Source: Parachlorella kessleri | Taxonomy: Eukaryota; Chlorophyta; Trebouxiophyceae; Chlorellales; Chlorellaceae | DNA: 43,588 nt | Reading direction: 5' to 3' | NCBI GenBank assembly: GCA_001598975.1 | Contig: BBXU01002183.1 | Coordinates: forward strand, 1-43,588 | Shown here: positions 9,986-20,775 of the stretch, one piece after another | How positions within the stretch are numbered: the first letter of the stretch is position 1 | How the letters are laid out: each line of letters opens with the position of its first letter | The notes under the pieces: generated by a model | Told to the model about the DNA's origin: nothing | Database searches by the model: none | The model's input: the letters and a program-made list of their open reading frames with translations, nothing else | Position numbers and translations under genes: made by a program

Positions 9986-11092
9986 GCAGCAGGTGGGGCC
10001 TGAGTAGTAGAAGCCAGGGTGGGAAGCTTACAGAAGGCAGGCGGGGAGGGGGGGGGAGGCAGGTGCACAGGCCTCCTGTCAAGCTTAGCCCCACGTACAT
10101 AATGTGCGGCAGGGGCAGTAGGTACGAGTCTGGCTTCTTGGCATCCTAGCTTGCAACCTGCTATCACCGCCTGCAACCCTGTTGCGCTCCCCAGCTGGCT
10201 CTCACCCATGCTCACAAAATGCCTCGTTCTTGCAACTGCTTCAGTTCCTAGTCACGGCCTTTTCAGGCGGCCTGGGCTTGGCGTTAGGGAAGGCTGCCGC
10301 TCAGATGTTGTGCATGCAGCAAAGCATTTGTCCGGCTGTGCATATGAAATCTTCTAAACATCCCACCGTAATTGCGCCATTGCAGGCTGTTAAACCAGGC
10401 TGCACATAGGGATTTTTATCTGGTAGGAAAGCCCGCAGCTGGCGCTTCCAGGGAGCCAGGGTGCTGACGGTGCTCCAGCCTGTCATGGGCTGAAGGTGGA
10501 GTTTGTTGGGCTTAGCAGCAAGAGTATGTATTGCTCGCATTGCCGCCTGTACTGCTCAGGCCTCCCTGGCTTCCTGCCAGGCTACCTTCCTTGACTGTCA
10601 AGGCCAGCCAGGGGACCCACGGGATGCTCAGCAAGTCCTTGGTCCCAGGGGCCCACCACATGTAGGTTTACTGCACGTTACTGATGCTGCTTACATGATT
10701 GTTTGCTCAAGTGCCTACCTTCTGTTCTTCAGCTTCTGCCCCCTTTACGGGGCTTTGGCCCCAAGGCACACCTTTTGCTGTATGTCCCCTGCCAACCCTC
10801 ACTTGCAGCCCGCTGTCGACGTCCTTCCCTGCCTGCTGTGCTGTTCCCGCTTTGTGTCTGTTTGAACTCCCTGTTTGGATTTGTTCTTCCTGCTGCCCAT
10901 GCTTCCGGACCCATCGCACATGCTTCCTAGCTAGACCACTACAGTGGTTGTTCCGAGACAGAGAGACTATGCGAACCAAGAATACATAGCTGTGACCTGG
11001 GTAGCGCTAGGCAGCTGTAGGCTGGATGCAAGGCATCCTCTGGGCTTGCCTGTTCTTACGTCACCGTAATATCATGACCATGGCTGCCATTT

Positions 11093-11195
11093 ATTAGCAT
11101 GGGTGGCAGGTAGTGCGAACAGGGAGTGAGTTAAGGTGGACTGACAGGGCTGGATGCAGAATGTGCCGGAGTCTTGCCTGAGTGCTGATCCAGGA
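11093..11195 (+). repeat. Dispersed 90-bp element
   Basis: Starts TTATTAGCATGGGTGGCAGG, then TAGTGCGAACAGGGAGTGAG, and ends CTGACAGGGCTGGATGCAGA plus a TGAGTGCTG tail. It is among the best-preserved copies. No target-site duplication was clear by eye. Confidence 0.75.
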
Positions 11196-11836
11196 GTTCT
11201 CTCCCCGAGAAAAGCTAAGGCCACTGGGAGAGGAGGGGCAGCTGAACTGGAGCAGGGGCAGCTGAGAACAAGGGCAAGCCTGAACTAATGTCAGCAAAGA
11301 GCAGCAGGAAGCGAGGCAGGCAGAAAGGCAGCAGGAGATGAAAAGGGGCTGCAAGCAAGCGCCAGCGTACCTTGGGGGCAAAAGCCCTGGCAGAAGAGGG
11401 CGAATGGGAAAACGAACAAGAGAAAACAGACCAGAACACTGACAGCGAGCAGCTAAAGGCAACCTTAACAAGACCGGCCCCTGTGACAGAGTGGCATGCA
11501 GCTGACAAGGCATGGCTGGCACGGCAGGGCTGCATAGCTGTGGTGTAGGGCGAGTTGTGTACCTACGACAAGCAGAGAGGTCCTGCGTAAGGCATCGTAG
11601 ATCTTCGTGTGCAGCCGAGGGGGTGCAGCATGTCGATGCAGCAGGGGCCGGTCTCGAGATATAGAAGAAGCCCTGGAATTGCCAACCAAGCTGCGGGTGT
11701 TGAAGATAGCTGCAAAAGCAATAGAGCTGGACAGGAGTGCACCTTTTGGGGTTGGATGCTGAGTAAGCCAGTCAGAGCAGGCAGAGCAGAGCAGGGTTGT
11801 ACTGGGTTGTGCAGAGCAGGGTTGTACTGAATGGTT

Positions 11837-11935
11837 ATTAGCATGGGTGGCAGGTAGTGCGAACAGGGTGTGAGAGTTGAGCTATAGCTATACATACAGG
11901 ACGGGACGCAGAGTGTGCCTGAGTCCTGCCTCGTT
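11837..11935 (+). repeat. Dispersed 90-bp element
   Basis: Starts TTATTAGCATGGGTGGCAGG with TAGTGCGAACAGGGTGTGAG and ends GGACGCAGAGTGTGCCTGAG. It is 740 bp from the previous copy, in the same orientation. Confidence 0.75.
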
Positions 11936-12956
11936 TATGTATGTGTGATGGGCTGAGGGCCTCTCTTCTGCTACTAGCAGTACTTGAAGCAGCTGACACC
12001 CGCCAATCTGCTATCTAGCTCCCTCTTGTCACATGCATTCCATCAAAGTGGGCGTCTTCCCATGCACAAATGATTTGGACTAAGACTTTTGTGCATGGTA
12101 TGGCTGGTTGCAAGGTATGACCTAGGTGATTCACTGTGTGTATGGACCAGGTGTATGCAGCCAGCCTGTCTAAGTAAGAACCAACAATCATACTTCAGGC
12201 ACAAGGCATGTACCTCTGGGAGCATAACACGGCAAATACTGGTTAACAATATGTTGGACACAACTGTCGAGATCGTCATGGGACTGCCAGGCACAAATAC
12301 AAAGGCACTGTACCAAACGAGCTACATGGCACCCATACCAGACTCACCCTGCTGGCGCTTTGACAAGAATATGGACACATTTCCGAAGGAGTGCAGCAAC
12401 GCTCCAGGCATATGTGCACCCTCTCTGCTTCAAGCCTCAAAAGCAGCCGATGCTCAGTAGGTGGGCTGCTGGACCTCACATTTATCTGGCAGTACCGTAC
12501 GTAGTACCTGCACACCATCAGTGCAGGGTGGCACGCCCGTCAGTGCACATGACGCACGCCAAACCGTCGGTATATGAAAAGAAGCAGCGATGAAAACATG
12601 CCTGGCACTCACAAGCGCAAGTGATAGAGGACAGACTGATTTTAGAAGCCGCCCAGGCAAGGTACGCATGGGTTGAATGCCAGTCCCCCCCACCCCCCAC
12701 CCACCCACCCACCCGCGGTCAACCAATGAGTATAGGTAATATTAGCAACACCTGCAAGAGGCCCAGACAGTCTCGAGATATTCACACCCCCTGCCCAGGC
12801 CCCCCTGCCACCATCACAATGTGCAGAAGCACATTCCCACCCAGGCATACTGCTCCTCAGCTGCAGCCGCAGCACTGCTGCATCCTACTTGCTGGGACCG
12901 GCCTTATCATGGATACAACATCATATCGAGTGGCCCTGGGGAAAGCCCGGACCCAC

Positions 12957-14406
12957 CTCCAGCCACGGCTGCTGGGAGGGGCTGCTCTCTTCCAGCGGCT
13001 CCCCAAAGCTGAGCTGGCGCAGGCCGGGCAGCTGCGCCAGGCTGTCACGCTGCTCCGCGCTGAGCAAGGCCGCCGTGTCGTAGTAAAGGTGCTGCAGCTG
13101 CTGCAGCGGGGACAGGCGAGGCAAGAGGGAGGGGGAGTGGCACTCCAGGGCAGTGAGGTGTGGCAGGTGGTGGAGGCCCTGAGGCTGCCAGCCTCCTCGC
13201 TACCGGTGAGAACCAGGTGCTGCACCGTCGGTGGAGCCGCCTGCAGCACCTGGCTCGCCCGCCGGGCATTGTCGGGGTCCAGGTTCCAGGAGAGGCACAG
13301 CGAGGTGAGGTTAGTCAGCGCCGACAAACCCTCCGCACCCACGGCCGCCCAGCGGCTGTCAAAGGCAAACCCCAGCAGCTGGAGGCTGGGCAGGAGGCTC
13401 CAGTCCACCCACAGCTCGCGCTTTATGCAGCTCAGGTCCAGGCTCGCCAGCTGCGGCAGCTGTAGCTGCCCACCGCCCAGCTGTAGAGTGTCTACATACT
13501 CTACCGCCAGGTGCTGCAGGCTGGGCAGCGCTGCGTTGATGGTGACCGTCGCGGCAAGCGCCAGGCGCAGCTGGGACAGCGCCGGCGGCAGCGCAGCGGC
13601 GCCCTCTACAAGCAGGTGCCGCCAGCCGTTGACGTCCAGTTGCTCCAGGGCTGTCAGGGCTGACAGGGCCCCCAGGTGCCACTCGCCCTCGTCACTAAAC
13701 TCCTCACATACCAGCTCCATCCTGGTGAGCCCAGGGAAGGAGCTGAGGGCCGGGATGCAGACCTCGATGGTCTCAGAAGGTGCCTCAAGATGCAAAGTTC
13801 TCTATTCCTGCAGCACCCACAAAACTACACACCCTGGTTTGACGGGAGCTGTAAGAACCTCATGGGGCGACAGGTAGATTAGGCCGCCCACCAAGGCGTA
13901 GCAAAAGTGCTAGGTGGGGTTGACAATAGCCTGCCCAGCGCACCATGGGTGGGACGGTGGGCAGCAATGCCGGCAGCTGCGAAGGAGGTCTGACGTTGGA
14001 GAGGTGTAGAGTTTTCACTGCTGGCCTTGAGGAAGCAAACCAGGCTACCCTTCGGCTTTCTTCCTCGTTCCAGTTGGTCAGCAGCAAGTGACTAAGTGGC
14101 CACACTCTGGGGTTTAGAGCGTCCCTCCAGGCAGAGCACACCGCCATGGCTTGCAGCTGCAGATAGGGAGCAGTAGGTGTCGGCCAGGGAGGCTGGATTC
14201 TGAGGACGTGGGCAGCCGGGGGAAGGCAAGCTGACATGCTGATGACTAGGTGGGGCCCGGCCCAAACACCCAAACCAGATGTATAAGAGACTTACCCGAT
14301 CCTCCACTGACAACACCTCCGAACCATGGCCCGGCTTGCTGGCGCTGAAGACGCGCTGCAAGATTTCCCTGGGCCAAGGGAGAGTCGAAAAGGAGCTTCC
14401 GTCCAT
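12957..14406 (-). pseudogene. F-box/LRR array copy 1: divergent member with a frameshift
   Basis: Exon 1 (14406-14296, MDGSSFSTLPWPREILQRVF...SVEDR) starts the F-box and ends at a canonical GTAAGT donor. Exon 2 (14156-13944, LQAMAVCSAWRDALNPRVWP) finishes the F-box. Exon 3 (13801-12957) encodes LRRs such as LTALEQLDVNGW, LPSLQHLAVEY and LTNLTSLCLSWN. Intron positions match the other copies, but the protein is much more divergent and longer at its N-terminus. In exon 3 the frame shifts by one base near 13190: LTGSEE continues in another frame as GLHHLPHLTALECHS and RLSPLQQLQHLYYD, up to a donor at the expected place (WLE|GTGGGT). The exon 3 acceptor seems to be GAATAG, since CTGCAG six bases upstream would give an in-frame stop. 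No last exon was found. The conserved upstream module of the other copies is absent. One base of assembly error could make it intact. Confidence 0.7.
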
Positions 14407-15264
14407 GCCACAGGTTCTGCAGTCCACGTACTGTCTGTTGATGATGGTGAGGCCTGCTGGCATAGGGGTCAGGAGTGTCGGCTTCACATTTTGGCTTCCC
14501 ATCCCAGTACGACCGCCTCACGAGACGGCGCCTTCCCGCCGGGCGGGCGCGCTATTTGATGGACAACATCTGCAACTGGCAGCATGACTGGCAGCCTCAT
14601 CCACCCTTGTGAGGGAGCCTGAACCGGAGCCAGCATGGTGTCCAGTAAACAGCGCCGGCGGGGCCAGGCGGTCGAACAGGCAGAGCTTGAGCATCATGTA
14701 CAATCAAGTCAAAGTTGATGCCACCGGTGTTATACACCAGGGTGGTTGTCTCAGCACACCACCTTCATGCTTCTCCTCACGGCCCTCGACACAGACACAC
14801 TCACACACCACACGAGAAGATTTTGGAGAACAGGCTACTAACACCAAACAGCGTGAGCAGCAAGCTGTGGCTGACAGAGAAAAGTGAGGCAGATCCAAGA
14901 CCACCCCTGAGACAGCAAAATTCCACTTCTAACTGTGCAGCGGCAGCGCGGAGGGGTGCCACACGAGGACTCTCGAGCAACAGAACATGCTTTGCATCCA
15001 GCCCAGTCTCGACACATCTCCCTTGCCTTGCGGGTCCCTCGCTTGCACAGTCTGCCACGATATGCACGCTGACAGCATGTGCTGCGCGCTGCCCCCCAGG
15101 CATGAACCTAACCACTCATATCTGTGACACCAGTGGCAGGCAAGAGACAGCAGGCCGCATGTCAGCCCTTCCAGCCACCGGCTTCGAGTCAGACTGGCAG
15201 CAGACCAACCACCCGCAACCCTGCTCCACCCCGCTGGGCGCTTCGGGTAAGTTAGCAGTTGGAG
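14407..15264. other. Spacer between array copies 1 and 2
   Basis: No gene supported. From about 15160 the sequence closely matches 31245 onward (the 3' side of copy 8), so this is the edge of a segmental duplication. It includes an AGACCAACCACCC block shared by both. Confidence 0.45.
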
Positions 15265-17198
15265 TTAAAAGGGTTTCCAAGCTCCCCGCTCCACCTGGCA
15301 CCCACGTGGGAGCACGGCTTGCAACACCTGCGGGGCCACCAAGAGAGCATGAGGTAAGCAAGAGACCGATGTGGTGAGAACGCAGGCAAGCCATACGCTG
15401 CCTTACTGTGGCACCGCGAGATCGATATCGAAAGGGAGGTCAAACTACTACTGAGAACTGGGGCAAGCCCCAGGGCACAGCTGCACCCAGCCCTGCAAGT
15501 ACCGCTTACCCCTACCTCCCCTCCACACACCGGCCCCCCTTCCCGGTGTGCACAGTCAAGAGTACGCCCTGCCTAACTCTGACACCACACTCACCTCGGC
15601 CACAACATGCGCCTTGCTTACTCAAGTACTCCTTTGTGCACTGCCAAGCGCAGACCCTGCCCGCATTTAACTCTGTCTGCACGATTCTCCCAACAATCTC
15701 TTCTCTGTTTGCACTCCCTGCCGCTTTTGAAGAAGACTTAACTGCCGAGGCACCCCTTCCCATAACCCACCTTCAGACAGCAGGCCCAGACTCCTGCTTC
15801 TATCTGGTGCTCGAGGAACCGCAGCCGCCGCAGGCTGGAAAACTCTGACAGCATCGCTAGCTCAGGCACTGAGAGGGAAGCAGCCGGGTGGCCCCTGAGG
15901 TGCAGCGAATGCAAGTGCTGCAGGGAGGACAGCTGGGATACGATGGCTAGGCCACCACACTGCAGGGTGGTGAGCTGCGTAAGCTCGGTCAGAGTAGGTG
16001 GCAGGAGCTCTTCTGCAGGCCACCCCTCGAGGGTGAGCGACCGTAGTGAGGTTGGCGCTGCTTGCAGCAGCGCATGGGCCGCGTCCGAGGCTCCCTGGCC
16101 TTGACTGCAGCCCAGGCTGAGGGCGGCGATGTTAGTCAGCGCTGACAGCTCGGCAGCGCCTAACAACGTCGCTTCACCCATGAAGTGAGCTTGGAGCTCC
16201 TTGACGCCCCCCAGCTGGCCCCAACTGACGTACATATCCTTGTCCACTTCGTGCAGCAACAGGCTGGACAGTCGTGGCGCCTGGAAGTGCTGGCCGCCAA
16301 GCACCACACTGCTGACCATGTAAACACTCAGCTCCTGCAGGCTGGGCAGCGCTGTGTTGACAACTACACTGTCCGTGATGCCAAGGTGCAGCTGCGTGAT
16401 GCGGGGGAGCAGCGGTCCGCCCTCCCTTCCCCAGCCGGACACGCCCAGTTCCTCCAGAGCCGTCATCGGTGCAAGTGCTGTGAAATCGAAGGGCACTTCA
16501 AGTCCTCGCAGCCGAGGTTCAGCCTTTTGAGGCTTGGGAACTGGTAGATAGCGGGTAGGCAGTCCAGAATGGCCTGGGGCGCTGCCTCCATACAAAGCCT
16601 TTCAAGCACCTGCACTCAGCGGGGGGCCCATGGCTTAGGCGGCATATGAGGGCAGGCAGCAGATAGGCCTGCTTGCATCACCCCTGAAAGCTTGACAAAC
16701 TGAGGGCCGGATGGAGGAAGACAGCATGACAAGCCCGTGGCTGCCTGGGTAGCTACAGCAGTTGGTGCTCACCAGGCACGGTGCACACGACAGCAGCACC
16801 CACAGCGGAGCTTACCATGCGTGGCACTGATGCCAGCACCGTCAGCAGCTGGGGAGTTTTGCAGTTTGAAAGGTCCAGGGACTTCACCGCCGGTCGCGTG
16901 GAGATAATCCAAGGCAGCAAGCGCTCGTCATCATCGTCCAAGCCATCCAGCTCCAGGGTCTCTATGGGCCACTTCCTGGGGTCCAAGCAGTCCCTCCAAG
17001 CGGAGCACACGGCCATGGCCCGCACCTGCAGGGCGGTAGCAGCTGTGATGCTGACCTCGGTGTGCATGCTAGGTTGTGTTGTATGCAGGCAGGGGACCTG
17101 GTCGTCAGGCGCACCCTGTCCTTCAGTGACAGCGCTGGCCCGCCCCAGCGGCAGCTGCTGACTGAGAAGACGTGTTGCAAGACCTCTTTGGGCAACAT
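15265..17198 (-). pseudogene. F-box/LRR array copy 2: one-base deletion in exon 3
   Basis: Exons: 17198-17115 (MLPKEVLQHVFSVSSCRWGG...LSLKDR), 17025-16816 (VRAMAVCSAWRDCLDPRKWP, then LRRs), 16609-15771 (LRRs) and 15327-15265, which encodes VLQAVLPRGCQVERGAW plus KPF and TAA. Exon 3 starts VLERLCMEAAPQAILDCLPA, but near 16500 GAGGACTTGAAGTGCCC lacks one T relative to the GAGGACTTT-type codons of its sisters (EDFEVPFDF), so the rest (TALEELGVSGW and later repeats) is in another frame. All later LRRs are open, so this is either a very young pseudogene or a single sequencing error. Its last exon is of the PRGCQVE type, shared only with copy 8. The family product would be an SCF substrate receptor. 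Confidence 0.8.
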
Positions 17199-17321
17199 TC
17201 ATCCAGGGTGGGCCCGGACTCTTCCAGCGGACGTCCTAGCGCTGGGTGAGGCGGTGACGGGGAAAGCCTGAGGACCTGCCTTTGCTCTGTTTGCCAGATG
17301 AGATTGGCAATCAATTCAATT

Positions 17322-17400
17322 CTGCCTGACTCCTCAGAGGACTAGATGACTAAGGGTTTGAGCTGTGACAGTCATCCTTGACATCCCCCTCCCAGCAACC
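17322..17400 (-). promoter_or_regulatory. Conserved upstream module of array copy 2
   Basis: GGACTAGATGACTAAGGGTT, TGAGCTGTGACAGTCATCCT and TGACATCCCCC lie about 140-190 bp upstream of the copy 2 ATG. The same block sits in the same place before most other copies, so it is probably promoter or 5' UTR sequence. It contains the near-palindrome TGACAGTCA. Confidence 0.55.
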
Positions 17401-18130
17401 ATTAAGATGGAAATGTCTCGTCGCCACACTGCTGTCTGACCCCTTCCTGTCACGTGCATTTCCATCTTAAATGTCTCGTAGCGGATGGGAGAATCTGGAG
17501 GCTGGGCATGTGGTTGTGTGCTGTCACTAAGAAAGAGAAGGTGCTGCAGGTGCTAAGGTAGCATATTGAGTGTATTCTTAACGGAATACATGTCACAACA
17601 AGGTGCCAGACAGCAGCTTGGCTTTGCATACTCAGACAAACTCCCTGATAATTGATGGAGCCAAGATATATTGCCAATCAAAAACGTACAGCCATGCATA
17701 ATAGGGTCAAACAGCAAGCTGTGTGCCAACATTGAAGCCCTGAAGCATGACCAGGTAGCCCCGCTGGGGAGAAGTAAGCATGCCTTGGGGCGAAGACCTC
17801 TACAAGAAGACACAGCTCACGCCACCTCGCATTGTGCATCCGTCCGGGCAGCAGGGAGCGGTGGGAGGAAGAGCAATTCTGGCAGACGAGTTTAAGCTTA
17901 GGCCGCGAAAACATATGTTGCTGGCGATACCTGCCAACCTTACCAGGTACCCAGCACGTTCGGTGCGGTGCTGCTGACTCTGGTACAAACTTGGCCACCC
18001 ATGTGTGACAGCCACGCGGAAGCCAGGCCAGGAGGGCCGCATGCCAGCCCTCCCCAGCCTCTGGATGATGGGAAAAACAACTGGCCGACCAGCCAGCCTG
18101 GGGCCGTGCTCTGACTCGTCAGTGTCATGC

Positions 18131-19933
18131 CTAATCCACCTCACACCCATCCGGGAGCTGCTTGTGCAGCACCTGCAGCCCATGGGGTACCCAGTATGAG
18201 GGTAACGGAGGCCAGGCAGGCAACTCTGTAAAGTCAGGGACATGGCGGCAACGCTCACAGGTCACCCTGAGTGTTCAATTTTTCGATGGAACGCCAGCAG
18301 CATGGGTGTCAAACACCACACTCGTCTGGCAAAAATACATCCTGCCACAGAGTCAGGCCAGACCCAGGAGAAACGCAGCCAGCACTGGCTCCCTCTTGGA
18401 CAAATAAAAGGCCGCCAGCACAGCTCCCTCTTCGCTCGCCATGAAGCCCCTTGGGCTGCACAGGATGAAGTTTTGGTTTTGGTGGTACCCCCAACCCACC
18501 TCGAGACAGCGGGCCCTGACTCCAAGTTCTGCCGAGTGCCAATAAAAGCGCAGCCTGCGCAGGCTGGCCAACTCTGAAAGCATCGCGAGGTCAAGCACCG
18601 AGAGGGAGGCAGCCGAGTGGCTGGTAAACTGTAGCTCCTTCAGCTGCTTCAGGGGTGATAGCTGGGAAATGATGGCTAGGGAGCCACACTGTAGGCTGGT
18701 GAGCTGCGTAAGGCCGGTCAGAGCAGAGGGCGGTGACTGATCTACAGGCCAAGCATCAAGGCTGAGCGACCGTAGTGAGCATGGAGCTGCTTGCAGCAGC
18801 ACAAGGGCCGCGTCCCAGGCTCCCTCAAGCTCCCTCCAGCCCAGGCGCAGGGCGGTAAGGTTGGTCACCGCTGACAGCTGGGCAGCACCCATCACCACCA
18901 CCGCACCCATGGCGCGAACCTCAAGCTCCATGACGCTGCCCAGCTGGCCCCAGCTGACGGACAGCTCCTGGCGTACATGAAAAGCCGACAGGCTCGACAG
19001 CTGCGGCACCCACAAGTGCTGGCCGCCGAGCCTCACAGTACTTGTGTTGAAGAAATGCAGCTGCCTCAGGCTGGGCAGTGCTGTGTTGAGGGTAGCATGG
19101 TCTGCAGAGTCAAAATGCAGATAACTGATGCGGGGCAGCAGCGGTCCGCCCTCCCAGCACATCTTTTCCCAGCCGGACACGCCCAATTCCTCCAGAGCCG
19201 TCAGCGGTGTAAAAGCTCTGAAGTCGAAGCGGAAGGGTCCGTCACAGTCCCCTTTACACACAAGAAATAGCTTCCTGAGGGTTGGGAACTGGTAGATAGC
19301 GGGTAGGCAGTCGAGAAGGGCCTGGGAAGCTGCCTCTATACATAGCCTTTCCAGCACCTGCACTCAGCAACGAGGCCCCTGTGACTCAGGCCGAAGGTAG
19401 AAGTAAGCAACAGAAAAAATTCTGTGTGTTACGTACTGTGTGAAGTTTGAAAAGCTCATGGCTGTATGAGTGGTTTACAGCAGTTGACGCTTCCTATGCG
19501 TGATGCAGGCCCGACAGCCTGAGCACCAGCCACAGCCTACCGTGCATGGCAACGACAGTAGCACCACCAGCAGCTGGGGAGTCTCGTAGTTTGACAAAGT
19601 CAGATCCTTCACCGCCGGTCGCGTGGAGGCAATCCAAGGCACCAAGTGCTGGATATCGTCCTCCCAGCGGTCCAGCTCAAGCCTGTCTATGGGCCACCGC
19701 ATGGGGTCTAAGCAGTCCCTCCAAGCGGAGCATACAGCCATGGCCCGCACCTGCAGGGCGACAGCAGCTGGGATGCTACCGTGGTGTGCAACCATGGTGT
19801 GGCACAGGCAGGGACATGATGTCCCGGACATCGTGGTCGTCAGGCGCACCCTGTCCCCCAAATCCAGCTCTGGGAAAACGCATCCCGGCTCGCCAACCGA
19901 AAAGATATGCTGTAAAACTTCTTTGGGCAACAT
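18131..19933 (-). CDS. F-box/LRR protein, array copy 3 (open in all assigned exons)
   Basis: Exons: 19933-19850 (28 codons, MLPKEVLQHIFSVGEPG...DLGDR), 19750-19541 (70 codons, VRAMAVCSAWRDCLDPMRWP), 19357-18500 (286 codons) and 18172-18131 (VLHKQLPDGCEVD-stop). All join in phase 0, giving about 397 residues. The F-box is split after the Asp-Arg pair by a phase-0 intron at the same position as in every copy. LRRs follow: LTALEELGVSGW, PRISYLHFDSA, LPSLRQLHFFNTS, LTNLTALRLGWRE, SLRSLSLDAWP, LTQLTSLQCGSLA and LASLRRLRF. F-box proteins bind Skp1 and bring substrates to Cullin-1 ubiquitin ligases; the LRRs would bind the substrate. A further exon could start at 18455 after TCCTGTGCAG, but its frame is not conserved among copies. 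Exon 3 is closest to copy 8 in its first half and to copy 10 in its last part. Confidence 0.82.
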
Positions 19934-20048
19934 TTGCTTCGGGTGGCTTGGACACCTCCGGTGGGCTGCCTAGTGAGGCGTTTCAGGCGTGCCTGCCCTT
20001 GCTTTTATCGCTAGCTATGTGTGGCGTGGAACCAAAGCTGCTTTTCCC

Positions 20049-20127
20049 TAGAGAACTAGGTGACTAAGGGTTTGACCTGTGCCAGTCGTTTGACATTTTT
20101 GTCCAAAACCCCCCCCCCCCCCCCCCC
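20049..20127 (-). promoter_or_regulatory. Conserved upstream module of array copy 3, with poly-C run
   Basis: GAACTAGGTGACTAAGGGTT, then TTTGACCTGTGCCAGTCGTT, then TGACA and a run of about 20 C. It matches the modules before copies 2, 4, 5, 7, 8, 9 and 10. The C run is the longest in the window. Confidence 0.5.
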
Positions 20128-20606
20128 GTCCCCTTCAGCACTTGACCTGTACATCCTCATAGCCATGGGAAGCAGGAGTAAAAGGCAGGACACGTGGTGT
20201 GTGCTGCCACTGAGAGGATAGACGGTGCTGCAGGTGCTAAGGTAGTAAGTGAAGTGTATTCTTGACGGAATATGTGACAACAAGGGGCCAGACAGTAGCT
20301 TGGCTTTGTGTGTAGGGCAACGGCGCGGATGCTTATTAGAGTTGGTATATATTCATTCACAGCCATGTACTGGCAGGTTCAACCAGCATGAGCAGCAAGC
20401 TGTGTGCCAACAGTAAAGCCCTGGACGCATAAGCAGGTAGCCCCGCTGGGAAGAAGTCTGCATTTCCTGGGGCAAACACCTCTACAACAGGACACAGCTA
20501 CACGCCACCTTGCATTGTGCATCCCTCCAGGCAGCAGGGAGCGTGGGACAAGCAGCAATCAGGCGGACGACTTGAAATTCCGGCAAGCCCCAAAACTACT
20601 TGCACG

Positions 20607-20692
20607 GCAGCATGGTCAGCTGGCAACTTGCACGGCAGCATGGTCAGCTGGCAACTTGCACGGCAGCATGGTCAGCTGGCAACTTATTGAAT
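20607..20692. repeat. 28-bp tandem repeat, three copies
   Basis: The unit ACTTGCACGGCAGCATGGTC plus AGCTGGCA is repeated three times without interruption or spacer, in the spacer between copies 3 and 4. Units appear identical, so expansion is recent. Confidence 0.9.
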
Positions 20693-20775
20693 ACTGGTTA
20701 GACTAGAATCGACTAGCTACGGGATAATCGACCTGTTAGCAGACCAGCCTGCCATCTGCGGGGGCCTGCTCCCCA

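Larger units (their letters stand above)
9986..12956. other. Long gene-poor stretch
   Basis: No gene supported. Open frames here are short, overlap on both strands and match no motif I know. It contains two copies of the dispersed element (11093-11195 and 11837-11935). The plus strand is purine-rich at about 11200-11480, which makes spurious minus-strand ORFs. CCCACC runs lie at about 12686-12714. No last exon of the F-box family was found downstream of copy 1. Confidence 0.5.

Noticed and set aside
11215..11535. 106-codon minus-strand frame, Ser/Leu/Phe-rich
   Set aside because: It is produced by a purine-rich plus strand. No motif, splice context or homologous pattern was seen.
12089..12460. 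123-codon plus-strand frame
   Set aside because: No recognisable motif, no support from codon pattern, and overlapping frames on both strands. It could be a real small gene but I cannot support it.
12621..13877. 418-codon plus-strand open frame
   Set aside because: It is antisense to the LRR exon of copy 1, whose minus-strand reading shows repeat structure and matching splice sites. Leu/Gln-rich LRR codons give open frames on the other strand; the same holds for many plus-strand frames over the array.
16753..17202. 149-residue frame starting MNVAQRGLATRLL over copy 2 exon 1 (similar MINVAQRGL frames in copies 5 and 7)
   Set aside because: It is a shifted reading of exon 1 run through the intron into exon 2. 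The MLPKEVLQH frame, with donor at GAC AGG|GTGCGC and phase-0 join, gives a proper F-box.
17678..18258. Frames in the 3' flanks of several array copies, for example CHTWVAK...CCLTLL types near 17678, 26321, 34000 and 36933
   Set aside because: They resemble each other only because the whole unit is duplicated. They contain stops and frame changes between copies and lie downstream of the last exon's stop codon.
20607..20692. CRISPR-like short repeats
   Set aside because: Repeats are directly adjacent with no unique spacers, and the context is a eukaryotic nuclear array.
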